From contig NZ_MSCW01000005.1 of assembly GCF_001981305.1 (NCBI RefSeq), positions 310,001 through 374,000 on the forward strand: a DNA stretch of 64,000 nt, given 5' to 3'. Under the pieces are notes generated by a model, which saw only the letters and a program-made list of their open reading frames with translations, was not told the origin of the DNA and searched no databases. Below, one piece after another: positions 45,371 through 58,682 of the stretch (positions within the stretch are counted from its first letter, which is position 1; each line of letters starts with the position of its first letter). The position numbers were made by a program, and so were the translations under genes. Source of the stretch: Marinobacter lutaoensis (GTDB lineage Bacteria > Pseudomonadota > Gammaproteobacteria > Pseudomonadales > Oleiphilaceae).

Positions 45371-47192
45371 CGCCGTTTCGCCCCATCCGAATTCGTCCAA
45401 CCACACGGGTCAGGGTGTCGTCAAATTCCGCCGAGCTGTCCAGCACCCGTGCCTGACCGGACAGTACCCAGTGCACCAGATCCGCTTCCAGGCATTCCCG
45501 CCGGTTCAGGCCCATCCGGTCGACAAACACCAGTTTGCGCGAAGCATTGATCCGGACCGCAAGCTTCAGGCGCCTGGGCTCCGGCATCCCTTCGTCCTGC
45601 AACGCAATCCAGCCACCAAGCTTGATCGCCGCCACCTGCCGCTCCACCGCCAGACGCCGCTCCCGCTCCAGACGCTCCTGCTCCGCCCGGGCATCCGCCA
45701 GTCGCTGCGCCTCGGCCTCGCGACGCTGTCGTTCCAGTTCGGCTTGGCGCGCGTCCTCCTCCCGCCGTCGACGCTCCTCCTCGGCCTGCCGTTCACGCCG
45801 CAGAGCCTCGGCACGGGCCCGTGCCTGTTCCGCTGCCCGTTGCCGCTGCCGTTGCTGCCTGTCGCACACCCCCAACAGGATCTGGGTGGTGTCCGACAAC
45901 ACCTGTCGAAACGGTGTCAGCGGGGGCAATGGCCGGATACGGCCCTGAGCCTGCCCGTCCTCGAAGGTCTGCCAGGGCTCGACACCCAGCTTGACCCCGG
46001 CACCGTTGGTCCAGAGGATTTCCGCACAATCCGCCAGGTAAGCAAAGAAGAAACGGCGCTCTTCCCTCGCGCCTTCACCGGAAACGAACCAGCGCCCTTC
46101 CGCGGCCGCCAGGGCCGCGGGATCCGGCTGCGCGGGCGCCAGCCAGGCAGGTTCCCAGTGAAAGGGTTCGGGGGGGCCGAAGGCGTCCACCAGGGCCAGC
46201 GCATCCCCGCGCAGGCGCGCGACCAGGATGGTTTCCACTTCGTTCAGCTGATCGTGCGCCAAGGGCTGGTCGAACACCTGATGCCAGACTTCGAGCATCC
46301 GGTCACCCAACTGTTCGCCAACGTGGTACAGCCGGTTGCGGTCGACCTCCGACAGCTGCGGATCCCCGACCCACACCAGCCATTCAAGCAGTTTGCCGGC
46401 CCGGCGCAGGGCATCCTGGTCGCCCCCGGCGGTGGTGACAGCCGCCTGCTTGAGAAGGCGCTGCCAGGGTCCCAGAATGAAGCGGACCAGAGGCTCGGGT
46501 AAACGACGCCCCTGCAATGCCCGGCCAATCAGAGCCCGGGCCCGTCGGTCCGCCCGGCGCTGGCTCGCCGCCCCCCGTTCCGTTTCCAGCAGCCGTTCGC
46601 ACAGGCGCTCGATCTGCTGCCGGCGCTTACCTGAATCGTCCTGCCAGGCGAGGCAGAACGATCCCAGGGCCTTACCCTCTCCCTCGAACGCGGCCGATAC
46701 CGCCAGCACCAGCCCGTCCAGCTGTTCCAGCAGCACCCGGGAAGAACGGCCACCGGAATTGCTCCAGCCTCGCCATTCCCGCAGGCCGTCTAGCCACTCG
46801 ATCAGTTCCGTGCCGAAGGCCTCGTCGCCGTCCTGTTCCATGCGCCAAGCCAGGTAGAACCGCAAACGCGCCACCCGACGCACCAATTCCGGGTGCAGCC
46901 CGCTGGTTTTCAGGAACACGTCCATGATCCGGTCGGCGACATAGGCGGCATTTACCTGCCGCACCGACCATTCCAGGTCAACGGAGTGAAGCACGTGGGT
47001 GACCCGCTCGTCCCGCTGTTCGCTCCAGCAGGAGGCCAGCAGCGGCCGCCAATCCCGGACGTCCGAGTCGCGAAGCCGGCCCGCTGGGTACGGCAGGTCG
47101 GGTACCCGAATGCCGGATAAGATGGTTTCGATACCCCCGTGCCGCTCACGCTGAGGCGGCGCGGGACGCGCATTCTCCGGTGCTCCAGCCAT
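45363..47192 (-). CDS. DUF1631 family protein with coiled-coil region
   Basis: 609-residue cytoplasmic protein. The N-terminal and middle parts are helical, a strongly charged Arg/Glu/Ala coiled coil covers about 445-510, and the C-terminal region ends with L-G-G-W-I-A-L-Q-D, K-L-V-F-V-D-R-M-G and V-V-G-R-I-R, the features by which I assign DUF1631. Relatives are sometimes misnamed thymidine phosphorylase. Coupled by eight bases to the PilZ gene, which suggests it acts downstream of cyclic di-GMP or with the PilZ protein. The ATG at 47192 has GGGGAA upstream. Divergent from aroG. Confidence 0.82.
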   Translation of the reverse strand: MAGAPENARPAPPQRERHGGIETILSGIRVPDLPYPAGRLRDSDVRDWRPLLASCWSEQRDERVTHVLHSVDLEWSVRQVNAAYVADRIMDVFLKTSGLHPELVRRVARLRFYLAWRMEQDGDEAFGTELIEWLDGLREWRGWSNSGGRSSRVLLEQLDGLVLAVSAAFEGEGKALGSFCLAWQDDSGKRRQQIERLCERLLETERGAASQRRADRRARALIGRALQGRRLPEPLVRFILGPWQRLLKQAAVTTAGGDQDALRRAGKLLEWLVWVGDPQLSEVDRNRLYHVGEQLGDRMLEVWHQVFDQPLAHDQLNEVETILVARLRGDALALVDAFGPPEPFHWEPAWLAPAQPDPAALAAAEGRWFVSGEGAREERRFFFAYLADCAEILWTNGAGVKLGVEPWQTFEDGQAQGRIRPLPPLTPFRQVLSDTTQILLGVCDRQQRQRQRAAEQARARAEALRRERQAEEERRRREEDARQAELERQRREAEAQRLADARAEQERLERERRLAVERQVAAIKLGGWIALQDEGMPEPRRLKLAVRINASRKLVFVDRMGLNRRECLEADLVHWVLSGQARVLDSSAEFDDTLTRVVGRIRMGRNGDV

Positions 47193-47320
47193 GCATTCCC
47201 CATCGCCGCGAAGCGTTGAAAAGGCCCCTCAAATAACGCAGTATAACCAACTCGCCGGGGTTCGCGACACGCGCCGCCGGCGCTGCGATGACTCGATAAG
47301 AACCTGGGAAGCACAACGAC

Positions 47321-48397
47321 ATGTCGGCGAAGAAACTCGAAGATCTGAATGTGGCCAGCACGGAAACGCTCATCACCCCACAGGCGCTGAAGCAGGAAAT
47401 GCCGCTCTCAGACGCAGCAGCGGAGACCGTGGCCCGGAGTCGGCAGGCGATTTACGACATCATGGACCGCAAGGACCATCGTCTGTTTCTGGTGGTCGGC
47501 CCCTGCTCCATTCATGACGTGGACGCGGCCCGCGACTACGCCGGGCGCCTGAAAAAACTCGCCGATGAAGTCAGCGACACCCTCCTGCTGGTCATGCGGG
47601 TATACTTCGAGAAGCCCCGGACCACCGTGGGCTGGAAAGGGCTGATCAACGATCCGCACCTGAACGACACCTTCGACATCGAGCAGGGGCTTCACATTGG
47701 CCGGCGCCTGCTGCTGGACATCAATGAGATGGGGCTGCCGGCCGCCACCGAGGCACTGGACCCGATTTCGCCCCAGTACCTGCAGGACACCATCGCCTGG
47801 TCCGCCATTGGTGCCCGGACCACGGAGTCCCAGACACACCGGGAAATGAGCAGTGGCCTGTCCATGGCCATCGGATTCAAGAACGGTACCGACGGCAGTC
47901 TCGATGTCGCCGTCAACGCGATGAAATCCGTCTCCCATCCCCACAGTTTTCTCGGCATCAATCAGGAAGGCCAGGTGGCCATCATCCGAACCAAAGGCAA
48001 TCACTACGGCCACGTGGTGCTGCGGGGCGGTGGCGGCAAGCCGAACTACGATTCGGTAAGCGTGGCGCTGTGTGAGCAAGCGTTGGAGAAAGCCGGACTG
48101 CGCAAGTCCATCATGGTGGACTGCAGCCACGCCAACTCCAACAAGGATCCGGCGATCCAGCCGCTGGTCCTGCAGGACATCACGCACCAGATTCTCGAAG
48201 GCAACACGTCGATTCAGGGGCTGATGATCGAGAGCAACATTCACTGGGGCAACCAGCCGATTCCGGAAAACCTGGCCGATCTGAAGTACGGGGTTTCGGT
48301 AACCGATGCCTGCATTGACTGGCCAACCACCGAAAAAGCCATTCTGGAAATGCGGGACAAGCTGCGCAAGGTATTGCCCCGGCGGATCCAGGGCTGA
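47321..48397 (+). CDS. 3-deoxy-7-phosphoheptulonate synthase (DAHP synthase, class I)
   Basis: 358-residue enzyme joining phosphoenolpyruvate and erythrose-4-phosphate, the first step of the shikimate pathway to aromatic amino acids. The motif V-V-G-P-C-S-I-H-D provides the metal-binding Cys, and M-V-D-C-S-H-A-N-S-N-K-D near 265 is the substrate-site signature of the AroG/AroF/AroH type. Which feedback amino acid inhibits it cannot be told here, so no symbol is given. Divergent from the DUF1631 gene; a GGGAAG precedes the ATG. Convergent with cobA, 14 bases apart. Confidence 0.94.
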   Translation: MSAKKLEDLNVASTETLITPQALKQEMPLSDAAAETVARSRQAIYDIMDRKDHRLFLVVGPCSIHDVDAARDYAGRLKKLADEVSDTLLLVMRVYFEKPRTTVGWKGLINDPHLNDTFDIEQGLHIGRRLLLDINEMGLPAATEALDPISPQYLQDTIAWSAIGARTTESQTHREMSSGLSMAIGFKNGTDGSLDVAVNAMKSVSHPHSFLGINQEGQVAIIRTKGNHYGHVVLRGGGGKPNYDSVSVALCEQALEKAGLRKSIMVDCSHANSNKDPAIQPLVLQDITHQILEGNTSIQGLMIESNIHWGNQPIPENLADLKYGVSVTDACIDWPTTEKAILEMRDKLRKVLPRRIQG

Positions 48398-48411
48398 CGG
48401 AAGGGGCGGCC

Positions 48412-50588
<2,177 letters not shown>

Positions 50589-50624
50589 TTATACCCGCAC
50601 GAACGGCGGAGACTACCGTCGGGC

Positions 50625-51962
50625 TCAGGTATAGCGCTTGCGCGGGCTTTCCTGGTTGAGCGTATCCAGGCGCTGACGCTTTTCCGCAAGCTTGATCTCC
50701 AGGCCACGGTTCACCGGCTCGTAATAGCGGCGGCCGTGGATGGCTTCCGGCAGGTAGGATTCCCCCGCAGCGAAGGCCCCAGGCTCGTCGTGGGCGTAGC
50801 GATAGCTCTCGCCGTGCCCCATGGACTTGAGCAGCTGGGTGGGCGCGTTGCGCAGGTGTACCGGCACCTCGTAGTCCGGGTCCTGGCGAATATCGGCCAT
50901 GCACTGGTTGAAGGCCTTGTACACGGCGTTGCTCTTGGGTGCCAGCGCCAGGTAGGTGACCGCCTGGGCCAAGGCCAGCTCCCCTTCGGGCGAGCCCAAC
51001 CGCTCCTGGGCGTCCCAAGCGTCCAGGCTGAGTCGCAGCGCCCGGGGATCGGCATTGCCGATGTCCTCGCTGGCGATGCGCACCAGGCGGCGGGCCACGT
51101 ACAGCGGATCGCATCCGCCATCGAGCATGCGGCACAACCAGTACAGGGCGCCGTCCGGATCGGAGCCGCGCACCGACTTGTGCAGCGCCGAAATCTGGTC
51201 GTAGAACACGTCGCCACCCTTGTCGAAACGGCGCAGACTGGTTTGCATCACCTGCTCCAGCACCGCCTCCGTCACCTGATTCCGGCCGTCGGGACCCGGC
51301 TCGGCCAAGTCCGCCGCCACCTCAAGGATATTGAGGGCCCGTCGGGCATCGCCACCGGCCGCTGAGGCAATCATCGCCTGCACCGGTTCCGGAACCTCCA
51401 GCTGGCCGGCGAACCCCCGTGGCGAAACCAGGGCCCGGGTCAGCAACTGGCGTAAGTCGCCCTCCTCCAGATGCTTCAGGACGTACACACGGGTCCGGGA
51501 AAGCAGGGCGCTGTTGAGTTCGAAGGAGGGGTTCTCGGTGGTGGCTCCGACAAAAATAAAGGTGCCGTCCTCGATGTGAGGCAGGAAGGCGTCCTGCTGG
51601 CTTTTGTTGAAGCGGTGCACCTCATCGACAAACAGCAGGGTATCCCGCCCTTCCGACTGCTTGCGGTGGCGAGCCCGGTCGACGGCAGCCCGGATGTCCT
51701 TGACACCACTGAGCACCGCCGACACCGTCTCGAAACTCAGATGCCCCACCGTCGCCAGCAGACGAGCGAAAGTGGTCTTGCCGACACCGGGCGGTCCCCA
51801 CAGGATCATCGAATGCAGCTGCCCCTGTTCCAGGGCCCGGCGCAGGGGCTTGCCCGGGCCAACCAGGTGGGCCTGGCCGACGTATTCGTCCAGGGACGTT
51901 GGCCGCATCCGCGCAGCCAGTGGCTGGAAGCCCTCGGAGTCCTGGAACAGGCTGTCCTGCAT
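50625..51962 (-). CDS. rarA: Replication-associated recombination protein A
   Basis: 445-residue AAA+ ATPase (MgsA/WRNIP1 family) acting at stalled forks and binding SSB. Walker [10 protein letters not shown] near 55, Walker [11 protein letters not shown] near 113, and a C-terminal tetramerisation domain with Y-A-H-D and [10 protein letters not shown] near the end are typical. The N-terminal [15 protein letters not shown] is the family start. It overlaps the lolA stop by one base, so translation is coupled. Confidence 0.96.
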   Translation of the reverse strand: MQDSLFQDSEGFQPLAARMRPTSLDEYVGQAHLVGPGKPLRRALEQGQLHSMILWGPPGVGKTTFARLLATVGHLSFETVSAVLSGVKDIRAAVDRARHRKQSEGRDTLLFVDEVHRFNKSQQDAFLPHIEDGTFIFVGATTENPSFELNSALLSRTRVYVLKHLEEGDLRQLLTRALVSPRGFAGQLEVPEPVQAMIASAAGGDARRALNILEVAADLAEPGPDGRNQVTEAVLEQVMQTSLRRFDKGGDVFYDQISALHKSVRGSDPDGALYWLCRMLDGGCDPLYVARRLVRIASEDIGNADPRALRLSLDAWDAQERLGSPEGELALAQAVTYLALAPKSNAVYKAFNQCMADIRQDPDYEVPVHLRNAPTQLLKSMGHGESYRYAHDEPGAFAAGESYLPEAIHGRRYYEPVNRGLEIKLAEKRQRLDTLNQESPRKRYT

Positions 51963-52615
51963 CAGGCACCGTCCCGGATGATGTCCACGTCCTTGGGATA
52001 CTCGAGAGAAAACTCGGTGTTCTCCAGGGGCGCATTGAGACGAATGTGGTCAAAACTGAGAATGCTCAGCTGCGACAGCGAATCCTTCATGCGCATTTCC
52101 TGCAGCTCACCCTGGAAAAATGTCAGTCGCAGGGATACGAAGAGGGAATCCGGGCTGCGGGGCTCCAGGGTGAACTCCCGGGTGTCGTTACCCAGCCGCC
52201 GTTCACTGACCCGGTAGGTTTCGTCCAGGTTGTCCACCTCGCCACTGAGCAACAGCGCGGGCGTGGCCTGGACCTGGTCGTCGAGGGTGTGGATGGTGAC
52301 CTGTTCCAGATCGGGATCGTACACCTCCACCTGATGGCCATCACTGACGATGAACTGGGCCATGGGTTCCCGGGTTTCCCAGTAAAACAGGCCCGGCCGC
52401 TTGGCCTTCAGCTGGCCCCGGGTTTCCTGAACCCGGCTGCCCGTCTCGTTCACCACCACCTGGATGAACTGTGCCTGATAGGATTCGTAGCCCTTGAGCA
52501 GCGTCGCCAGCTGCTCCGCCGCCTCGCGGCTATCCGTTTCCGCCGAGCTGGCCGGAGTGCTGATCCAGGCCAGGGCCAGAACGGCCAATACCATTCGCCA
52601 AAAAACTGTATTCAT
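51962..52615 (-). CDS. lolA: Outer-membrane lipoprotein carrier protein LolA
   Basis: 217-residue periplasmic chaperone that ferries lipoproteins (such as the predicted MltD) from LolCDE to LolB. A signal peptide (about 1-25, ending S-S-A) is visible, and the mature part keeps the F-I-Q-V-V-V, R-P-G-L-F-Y-W and L-D-D-Q-V segments. The gene lies between ftsK (9 bases) and rarA, the usual ftsK-lolA-rarA order. Confidence 0.94.
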   Translation of the reverse strand: MNTVFWRMVLAVLALAWISTPASSAETDSREAAEQLATLLKGYESYQAQFIQVVVNETGSRVQETRGQLKAKRPGLFYWETREPMAQFIVSDGHQVEVYDPDLEQVTIHTLDDQVQATPALLLSGEVDNLDETYRVSERRLGNDTREFTLEPRSPDSLFVSLRLTFFQGELQEMRMKDSLSQLSILSFDHIRLNAPLENTEFSLEYPKDVDIIRDGA

Positions 52616-52624
52616 AGGTTGCTC

Positions 52625-55201
52625 CTAGTCTCGCGGCGGCGGTGGGGCGAGAACCTCTCGGGTGCCATTGTGCCCCGGCGGACTGACCACGCCCGATGCC
52701 TCCATCGCCTCCACCAGATTCGCCGCCCGGTTGTAACCGATCTTGAACTTACGCTGGACCGATGAAATCGACACCCGGCGGCCCTGGGTCACAAACGCCA
52801 CCGCCTCGTCGTACAAGGCATCGCCCTCGCTGTCGCCACCTCCGTCATTGAGGTTGGGTACTCCCGGCAGACTCTCACCCTCGGCCCCGTTGAGCACGTC
52901 ATCGACATACTCCGGCTCGCCCCGGGCCTTCCAGGCACTGACCACGCGGTGGACCTCATCATCATCGACAAAGGCACCGTGCACCCGAACCGGCAGTCCG
53001 GAGCCCGGTGGCAGGTAGAGCATGTCACCGTGCCCCAGCAGCTGCTCCGCGCCCCCTTGGTCAAGAACGGTACGGGAGTCGATCTTCGAGGACACCTGGA
53101 ACGAGATACGGGTCGGGATGTTCGCCTTGATCAGGCCGGTGATCACATCCACCGACGGCCGCTGGGTGGCCAGGATCAGGTGGATCCCCGCTGCCCGCGC
53201 CTTCTGGGCGATGCGGGCAATGAGCTCCTCCACCTTCTTGCCGACGATCATCATCATGTCGGCAAATTCGTCGATGACCACCACAATGAACGGCAGGGTG
53301 TCCAGTTCAGGGCGGTTCTGTTCGTCGTTGTCGAGGTAGTCATCCGGCTGCCAGAACGGATCCAGGATCGGCTCGCCCGCTTCCCGGGCCTCCTTGACCT
53401 TACGGTTGTATCCGGCAATGTTACGGACGCCGAGATTGGCCATCAGCCGGTAACGCCGCTCCATTTCCGCCACGCACCAGCGGAGCGCGTTGGCCGCTTC
53501 CTTCATGTCGGTGACCACCGGTGCCAACAGGTGGGGGATGCCGTCGTAGATGCTCAGCTCCAGCATCTTCGGATCGACCATGATGAAACGAACCTCATCC
53601 GGCGAAGCCTTCAGTAACATGCTCAGCAGCATGGCATTGACCCCCACCGACTTACCGGAACCGGTGGTGCCCGCCACCAGCAAGTGAGGCATCTTGGCCA
53701 GGTTGGCCACCACAGGGTTGCCGCCAATGTCGTTGCCCAACGCCAGGGTCAGCGGCGAGGCACTTTCGGTGAACACCCGGGCCCCCAGAACCTCCGACAG
53801 GCGGACGATCTCCCGGCGTTCATTGGGAATCTCGATACCCACCACCGACTTGCCCGGTATGACTTCCACCACCCGGACGCTGAGCACCGCCAGAGAACGA
53901 GCCAGGTCCTTGGCCAGATTGGAAATCTTGCTGACCTTGACACCCGGGGCCGGCTTGATTTCAAAACGGGTGATCACTGGGCCGGGGTTGACCTCGACCA
54001 CTTCCACCGAAACCCCGAAATCCGCGAGTTTCTCCTCCAGCAGCCGCGACATGTGTTCCAGCGACTCCTCGGAGTACCCCTTTTCCTTGTGTTCCTCGGG
54101 CGGGTCCAGCAGGGAAATCGGCGGGATCGGACTTTCAATGTCCTCAAGTAGCGAGCCCTGGCGGGTCTTTTTATCCGCTCCGTCCGCCGGCGGTGCCTCC
54201 TTCTTGAACGGCGAAATCTTGAATGAACGCCCCGAACCGGCCGCCGGTTGGCCGGCCGGGTTCGGTGTCTTCCGGGGCCTGGCCGGAGCCTCGTCCCGAG
54301 CGCTCAGTTTTTCCAGTGCCACGGGTTCAGCCACGGGCGCTGCCGACAACCCTTCCAGGGCGGGCTCCCGGCGCTCCCTGGCGACCGGGGCCCGTTCAGC
54401 CTTGTCGCCCCGCAATCCCGGCAGCTTGCGCCACCAGGATGTGCGGGTACCGGAGGCCGACGGCGCTTCGTCCACCCGGTCCGTCACCACCGGAGGCTCC
54501 TTGGCCTTGGGCGCGGGACGGGGCGGCGGCTCCTGAGCGTTCCCTGCCGGTTTGCGCTGGCGCTGCACCAGCGCCCTCGCCCCGGTCACCAGACGCAGCG
54601 TCAGGGCCCCGACCTGATCCATCAGCCAGAACCAGGACAGGCCGGTGGTCACCGTCAGGGCAAACAGGAAGATGGCGATCAGCAACAGGGTTGTGGCCGG
54701 CAGATTGAAGAAGCGGACCATCGCCTCGGAAACCGAGGTGCCGAGAACGCCGCCGGAGGAGGCGCCCAGCCCAAACACCGAATACAGGGACAACAAGCTG
54801 GTGGCGGACAGCAAGATCAGGAGAAAACCACCGAAACGCATCAGAAACAGCGGCCAGTGCAGGTCCAGCGGATCGTGGCGGCGGCGGATCAGCATGACGG
54901 CGTAACCAGCCACCATCATTGGGAAGAGATAGGCGACCTGACCAAAGAAGTCCATCAACAAGCTGGCCAGCCAAGCCCCGGTGCGTCCCGCGTAGTTGTG
55001 GACGGTGGTGTCGTGACCAATGCTGGCCCAGCCGGGGTCGCTTGGGGTGAAGGTGGCCAGCGCCATGGTCAGGTAGATGGCCAAGGCGATCAGGGCAATC
55101 AGGGCGCCTTCGCGGGCGCCCTGGGCAACCAGGCGCCGAAAACGCTGCTGTTTTTCCGTGAGTTCCTTCGGTGCTTTTTTCGCTTTTGCGGTTTCGGCCA
55201 T
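52625..55201 (-). CDS. ftsK: DNA translocase FtsK
   Basis: 858-residue divisome-linked DNA pump that resolves chromosome dimers with XerCD at dif. The N-terminal region has four or so transmembrane helices (about 30-200), a variable Pro/Ala-rich linker (about 205-335), the RecA-like motor with Walker A G-T-T-G-S-G-K-S near 511 and Walker B V-I-D-E-F-A-D near 640, and the gamma winged helix at the end ([17 protein letters not shown]). It is shorter than E. coli FtsK (1329) because the linker is short. Confidence 0.96.
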   Translation of the reverse strand: MAETAKAKKAPKELTEKQQRFRRLVAQGAREGALIALIALAIYLTMALATFTPSDPGWASIGHDTTVHNYAGRTGAWLASLLMDFFGQVAYLFPMMVAGYAVMLIRRRHDPLDLHWPLFLMRFGGFLLILLSATSLLSLYSVFGLGASSGGVLGTSVSEAMVRFFNLPATTLLLIAIFLFALTVTTGLSWFWLMDQVGALTLRLVTGARALVQRQRKPAGNAQEPPPRPAPKAKEPPVVTDRVDEAPSASGTRTSWWRKLPGLRGDKAERAPVARERREPALEGLSAAPVAEPVALEKLSARDEAPARPRKTPNPAGQPAAGSGRSFKISPFKKEAPPADGADKKTRQGSLLEDIESPIPPISLLDPPEEHKEKGYSEESLEHMSRLLEEKLADFGVSVEVVEVNPGPVITRFEIKPAPGVKVSKISNLAKDLARSLAVLSVRVVEVIPGKSVVGIEIPNERREIVRLSEVLGARVFTESASPLTLALGNDIGGNPVVANLAKMPHLLVAGTTGSGKSVGVNAMLLSMLLKASPDEVRFIMVDPKMLELSIYDGIPHLLAPVVTDMKEAANALRWCVAEMERRYRLMANLGVRNIAGYNRKVKEAREAGEPILDPFWQPDDYLDNDEQNRPELDTLPFIVVVIDEFADMMMIVGKKVEELIARIAQKARAAGIHLILATQRPSVDVITGLIKANIPTRISFQVSSKIDSRTVLDQGGAEQLLGHGDMLYLPPGSGLPVRVHGAFVDDDEVHRVVSAWKARGEPEYVDDVLNGAEGESLPGVPNLNDGGGDSEGDALYDEAVAFVTQGRRVSISSVQRKFKIGYNRAANLVEAMEASGVVSPPGHNGTREVLAPPPPRD

Positions 55202-55224
55202 GAATGCTCTGACGTTTCCGTTGG

Positions 55225-56448
55225 TTAACCGCCCAAGGCGGCGAAGCCTCGTCCGAGATCCGTTTTCAGGTCATCAATCGCCTCGATTCCCACCGAAAGA
55301 CGGATCAGGTTTTCGGTGATGCCCGCGCGTGCCTTGTCCTCCGGCGACAAGCGCCCGTGGGTGGTGGTCGCCGGGTGCGTGATCGTGGTTTTCACATCGC
55401 CGAGGTTGGCGGTGATGGAAATCATCCGGGTTGCGTCAATAAAGCGCCAGGCTTCTTCCCGCCCTCCCCTGAGACGGAACGACACCACACCGCCGAACCC
55501 GTTCTGCTGCCGCTTTGCCAGCGCATGCTGGGGATGGCGTTCAAGACCGGCGTAATACACTGTTTCCACGCGGTTTTGCTGCTGCAGCCACTGCGCCAAC
55601 TCTAGCGCATTGTCGCAGTGGGCGCGCATACGAATTGGTAAGGTTTCCAACCCCTTAAGGAACACCCAGGCATTGAACGGGCTCATGGTCGGTCCCGCCG
55701 AGCGGATGAACCCGTACACCTCGTCCATCAGCGCTCTCGGGCCAACCACCACGCCGCCGACGCAGCGGCCCTGACCGTCCAGGTACTTGGTGGCTGAATG
55801 GATGACGATATCCGCACCATGCTCCAAGGGCCGTTGCAGAACCGGTGTGCAGAAACAGTTATCCACCACCAGCAGCGCACCCTGGGCCTTTGCCAGCGCC
55901 GACAGTTGCGCCAGATCGGCCACTTCGCACAAGGGGTTGGACGGCGTTTCCAGGAACAGCATGCGCGTGTCCGGGCGCACGGCCGCGCGCCATGCCTCCA
56001 TGTCCGTCAGGCTCACGAACGTGGTCTCCACGCCGAACCTGGCCAGGTATTTCTGGAACAGCACGTTGGTGGTGCCGAACACGCCCCGGGAACAAACCAC
56101 GTGATCGCCGCTTTTCAGCAGGGCCATGCAGGTACTGAGAATAGCCGCCATGCCGGAGGCCGTGGCCACCGCCCGTTCGCCGCCCTCCATCGCAGCAATG
56201 CGCTGCTCGAAGGCCTGGACGGTGGGATTGGTAAAACGGGAATAGATGTTACCCGGCTCCTCCCCTCCGAACCGGGCCGCCGCCTGGGCGGCGCTGCCGT
56301 AGACAAAACTGGAGGTAGGAAAAATCGCGTCGCTGTGTTCCAGCTGATCGGTCCGGATCTGCCCTGCCCTCACCGCCAGGGTGTCGACGGACATGCCATC
56401 CAGGTCCGACTCCGGAATCCAGACCGTTTCTTCTCTGCGATACGTCAT
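55225..56448 (-). CDS. metZ: O-succinylhomoserine sulfhydrylase
   Basis: 407-residue PLP enzyme making homocysteine directly from O-succinylhomoserine and sulfide. The PLP lysine is K221 in [13 protein letters not shown]. The family is shared with cystathionine gamma-synthase/lyase; assignment to MetZ rests on the neighbours (purF, cvpA, folC, accD), the pseudomonad order, and the motif S-G-M-A-A-I near residue 100. Links the sulfide made by the CysI-like reductase to MetH (inference). AGGAGA precedes the ATG. Confidence 0.92.
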   Translation of the reverse strand: MTYRREETVWIPESDLDGMSVDTLAVRAGQIRTDQLEHSDAIFPTSSFVYGSAAQAAARFGGEEPGNIYSRFTNPTVQAFEQRIAAMEGGERAVATASGMAAILSTCMALLKSGDHVVCSRGVFGTTNVLFQKYLARFGVETTFVSLTDMEAWRAAVRPDTRMLFLETPSNPLCEVADLAQLSALAKAQGALLVVDNCFCTPVLQRPLEHGADIVIHSATKYLDGQGRCVGGVVVGPRALMDEVYGFIRSAGPTMSPFNAWVFLKGLETLPIRMRAHCDNALELAQWLQQQNRVETVYYAGLERHPQHALAKRQQNGFGGVVSFRLRGGREEAWRFIDATRMISITANLGDVKTTITHPATTTHGRLSPEDKARAGITENLIRLSVGIEAIDDLKTDLGRGFAALGG

Positions 56449-56478
56449 GGTTGTCTCCTGGGCCTGGCTGCCGACCGG

Positions 56479-58005
56479 TCAGTCTTCGTCGTTGTGAAGG
56501 TCGATGATGCCGTTGTCCGTCGAAGCGGTGGCTCCCTCCGGGCTCCGCTTTTCGTCCTTGCGAAGTTCTTCCAGCCGTTCCAGATACGCCTGGTCGACAT
56601 CGCCGGTAATGTAGTCGCCGGTGAACACGGAGCATTCCCAACCCTCGATGTCGTCATTCACCTCGCTGACACAGGCGATCAGGTCATCCAGATCCTGGTA
56701 CACCAGCCAGTCGGCGCCGATCAGCGCCCGAATTTCCTCGACGGTACGCCCGTGGGCGATCAATTCGTTGGCGGACGGCATATCGATGCCATACACGTTC
56801 GGGTAACGCACGGGCGGTGCAGCGGACGCAAAATACACCTTCCGGGCGCCGGCATCCCGGGCCATCTGAACGATTTCCCGGCAGGTGGTGCCTCGCACGA
56901 TCGAGTCATCCACCAGCATGACGTTCTTGCCCCGGAACTCGAGATCGATGGGATTGAGCTTCTGGCGCACGGATTTCTTGCGCATCTTCTGGCCCGGCAT
57001 GATGAAGGTCCGGCCGATGTAACGGTTCTTGATGAAGCCCTCACGGAACTTCACCCCCAGCCGGTGTGCCATCTGCATGGCGGATGTCCGGCTGGTGTCG
57101 GGAATCGGAATGACCACGTCGATGTCATGCTCCGGCCGTTCCCGCAGTATCTTTTCGGCCAGGGTTTCACCCATCCGCAGGCGCGCCTTGTATACGGACA
57201 CCTGGTCCAGAATGGAATCGGGACGGGCGAAGTACACGTGCTCGAAGATGCAGGGATAAAGATGAGCATCGTCCGCGCATTGCTGGGTGTAGAGCGAACC
57301 GTCGGTCTCGATGTATACCGCCTCGCCCGGCGCGATGTCCCGGATCAGTTTGAAGCCAAGCGCGCTGAGCGCAACGCTTTCGGAGGCGATCATGTATTCC
57401 TTGCGACCATCTTCCGTCTCGCGCACGCCAAAGCAGGCCGGCCGGATGCCGTTCGGGTCGCGGAAACCGACGATGCCATAGCCGGTGATCATGGCGATGA
57501 CGGCATAGGCACCCCGACAGCGTTTGTGCACGGCCTTGACGGCGTAGAAGATCTCATCCTTGGTAGGCACCAGCTTGCCGAGTTTCTGCAGCTCATGAGC
57601 GAACACGTTGAGCAGAACCTCGGAATCGGAGTTGGTGTTGATGTGGCGCAGATCGGTCCGGAACAGATCCTTGGCCAGCTCGTCGGCGTTGGTGAGGTTA
57701 CCGTTATGGGCCAGGGTGATGCCGTAGGGGCTGTTCACATAGAACGGCTGGGCTTCAGCGGAACTGGACGTACCTGCGGTCGGATAGCGCACGTGCCCGA
57801 TCCCGACGTTCCCGACCAGCCGGCGCATGTGCCGTGTGTGGAACACGTCCCGTACCAGACCATTGTCCTTGCGCAGATAGAAGCGATCGTCCTGAAAAGT
57901 CACAATGCCCGCAGCGTCCTGGCCCCGGTGCTGGAGAACGGTCAGCGCATCATAGAGCGCCTGATTGACGTTGGATGTACCGACGATGCCGACAATGCCA
58001 CACAT
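56479..58005 (-). CDS. purF: Amidophosphoribosyltransferase
   Basis: 508-residue enzyme of the first committed step in purine synthesis: glutamine plus PRPP gives phosphoribosylamine. The N-terminal nucleophile is the Cys in M-C-G-I-V-G-I-V-G (exposed after Met removal), and the PRPP-binding loop is [12 protein letters not shown] near 365. No propeptide is present, as in other proteobacterial PurF. Its gene lies between cvpA and metZ, the classic cvpA-purF pair. Confidence 0.97.
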   Translation of the reverse strand: MCGIVGIVGTSNVNQALYDALTVLQHRGQDAAGIVTFQDDRFYLRKDNGLVRDVFHTRHMRRLVGNVGIGHVRYPTAGTSSSAEAQPFYVNSPYGITLAHNGNLTNADELAKDLFRTDLRHINTNSDSEVLLNVFAHELQKLGKLVPTKDEIFYAVKAVHKRCRGAYAVIAMITGYGIVGFRDPNGIRPACFGVRETEDGRKEYMIASESVALSALGFKLIRDIAPGEAVYIETDGSLYTQQCADDAHLYPCIFEHVYFARPDSILDQVSVYKARLRMGETLAEKILRERPEHDIDVVIPIPDTSRTSAMQMAHRLGVKFREGFIKNRYIGRTFIMPGQKMRKKSVRQKLNPIDLEFRGKNVMLVDDSIVRGTTCREIVQMARDAGARKVYFASAAPPVRYPNVYGIDMPSANELIAHGRTVEEIRALIGADWLVYQDLDDLIACVSEVNDDIEGWECSVFTGDYITGDVDQAYLERLEELRKDEKRSPEGATASTDNGIIDLHNDED

Positions 58006-58041
58006 GGATAGGATCTTCTCCGAATAGTGATACTGAAAATG

Positions 58042-58608
58042 TTAGCGGGACGCGGACACGGGTTCCACGAATTCCTCGCCCCCCGGGGCGTTCGAGGCTT
58101 CGTCCGCGGGCCCGAGAAAACGGGCGAACTCGTCGCCGAAGGTACGGCGCGACCAGTCTTCCACCACCGACAGGTGGTCGATCATCACCGATTCCCGCCA
58201 CCAGGTGTCCTGCGCCACCGGGGTGTAACGCAGGAAGGCGATCATCACCACGACCACCACCAATCCGCGGAGTAGACCGAAGCCCATGCCGAGAACCCGA
58301 TCGGTGGCGGAGAGCCCGGTGGCGCGAATCAGGTGGCCCACCATGTTGTTGATGATCGCGCCGACGATCAGGGTGCCAAAAAACAGGATGGCAAAGGCCG
58401 CAATCAAGCGCACCAGGGGCGTTTCCACGGAGCTTTCGAGCAGCGCCTGCATCTGGGGGTGAAAGGTTCTGGCGATCAGGAAAGCGGCGACCCAGGTGAC
58501 CAGGGAGAGAGCCTCCCTGACGAAGCCACGTTTGAGACTGATCAGCGTGGAAACCGCGATCAGGACAATGATGACCCAGTCAACCCAGATAAGCGCGTCC
58601 ATGAACAA
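58042..58608 (-). CDS. cvpA: CvpA family membrane protein
   Basis: 188-residue inner-membrane protein required for colicin V production in E. coli, with broader roles in bile and envelope resistance reported in related bacteria. Four hydrophobic helices (about 5-25, 32-46, 65-88, 105-125) are visible; the start A-L-I-W-V-D-W-V-I-I-V-L-I and the D-R-V-L-G-M-G-F-G-L-L-R-G motif are family marks. Ends 36 bases before purF; the C-terminal tail is acidic. Confidence 0.92.
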   Translation of the reverse strand: MFMDALIWVDWVIIVLIAVSTLISLKRGFVREALSLVTWVAAFLIARTFHPQMQALLESSVETPLVRLIAAFAILFFGTLIVGAIINNMVGHLIRATGLSATDRVLGMGFGLLRGLVVVVVMIAFLRYTPVAQDTWWRESVMIDHLSVVEDWSRRTFGDEFARFLGPADEASNAPGGEEFVEPVSASR

Positions 58609-58682
58609 CCCGATGGCGAGAGGAAAGCGCGAATTCTAACAGGAATCCCGCCGCCACCAAACCGCCACCGGCGCCGCGCCGG

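Noticed and set aside
55798..58011. Open frame of 737 codons antisense to metZ and purF
   Set aside because: Covers the ends of two conserved enzymes; composition is typical of a shadow frame.
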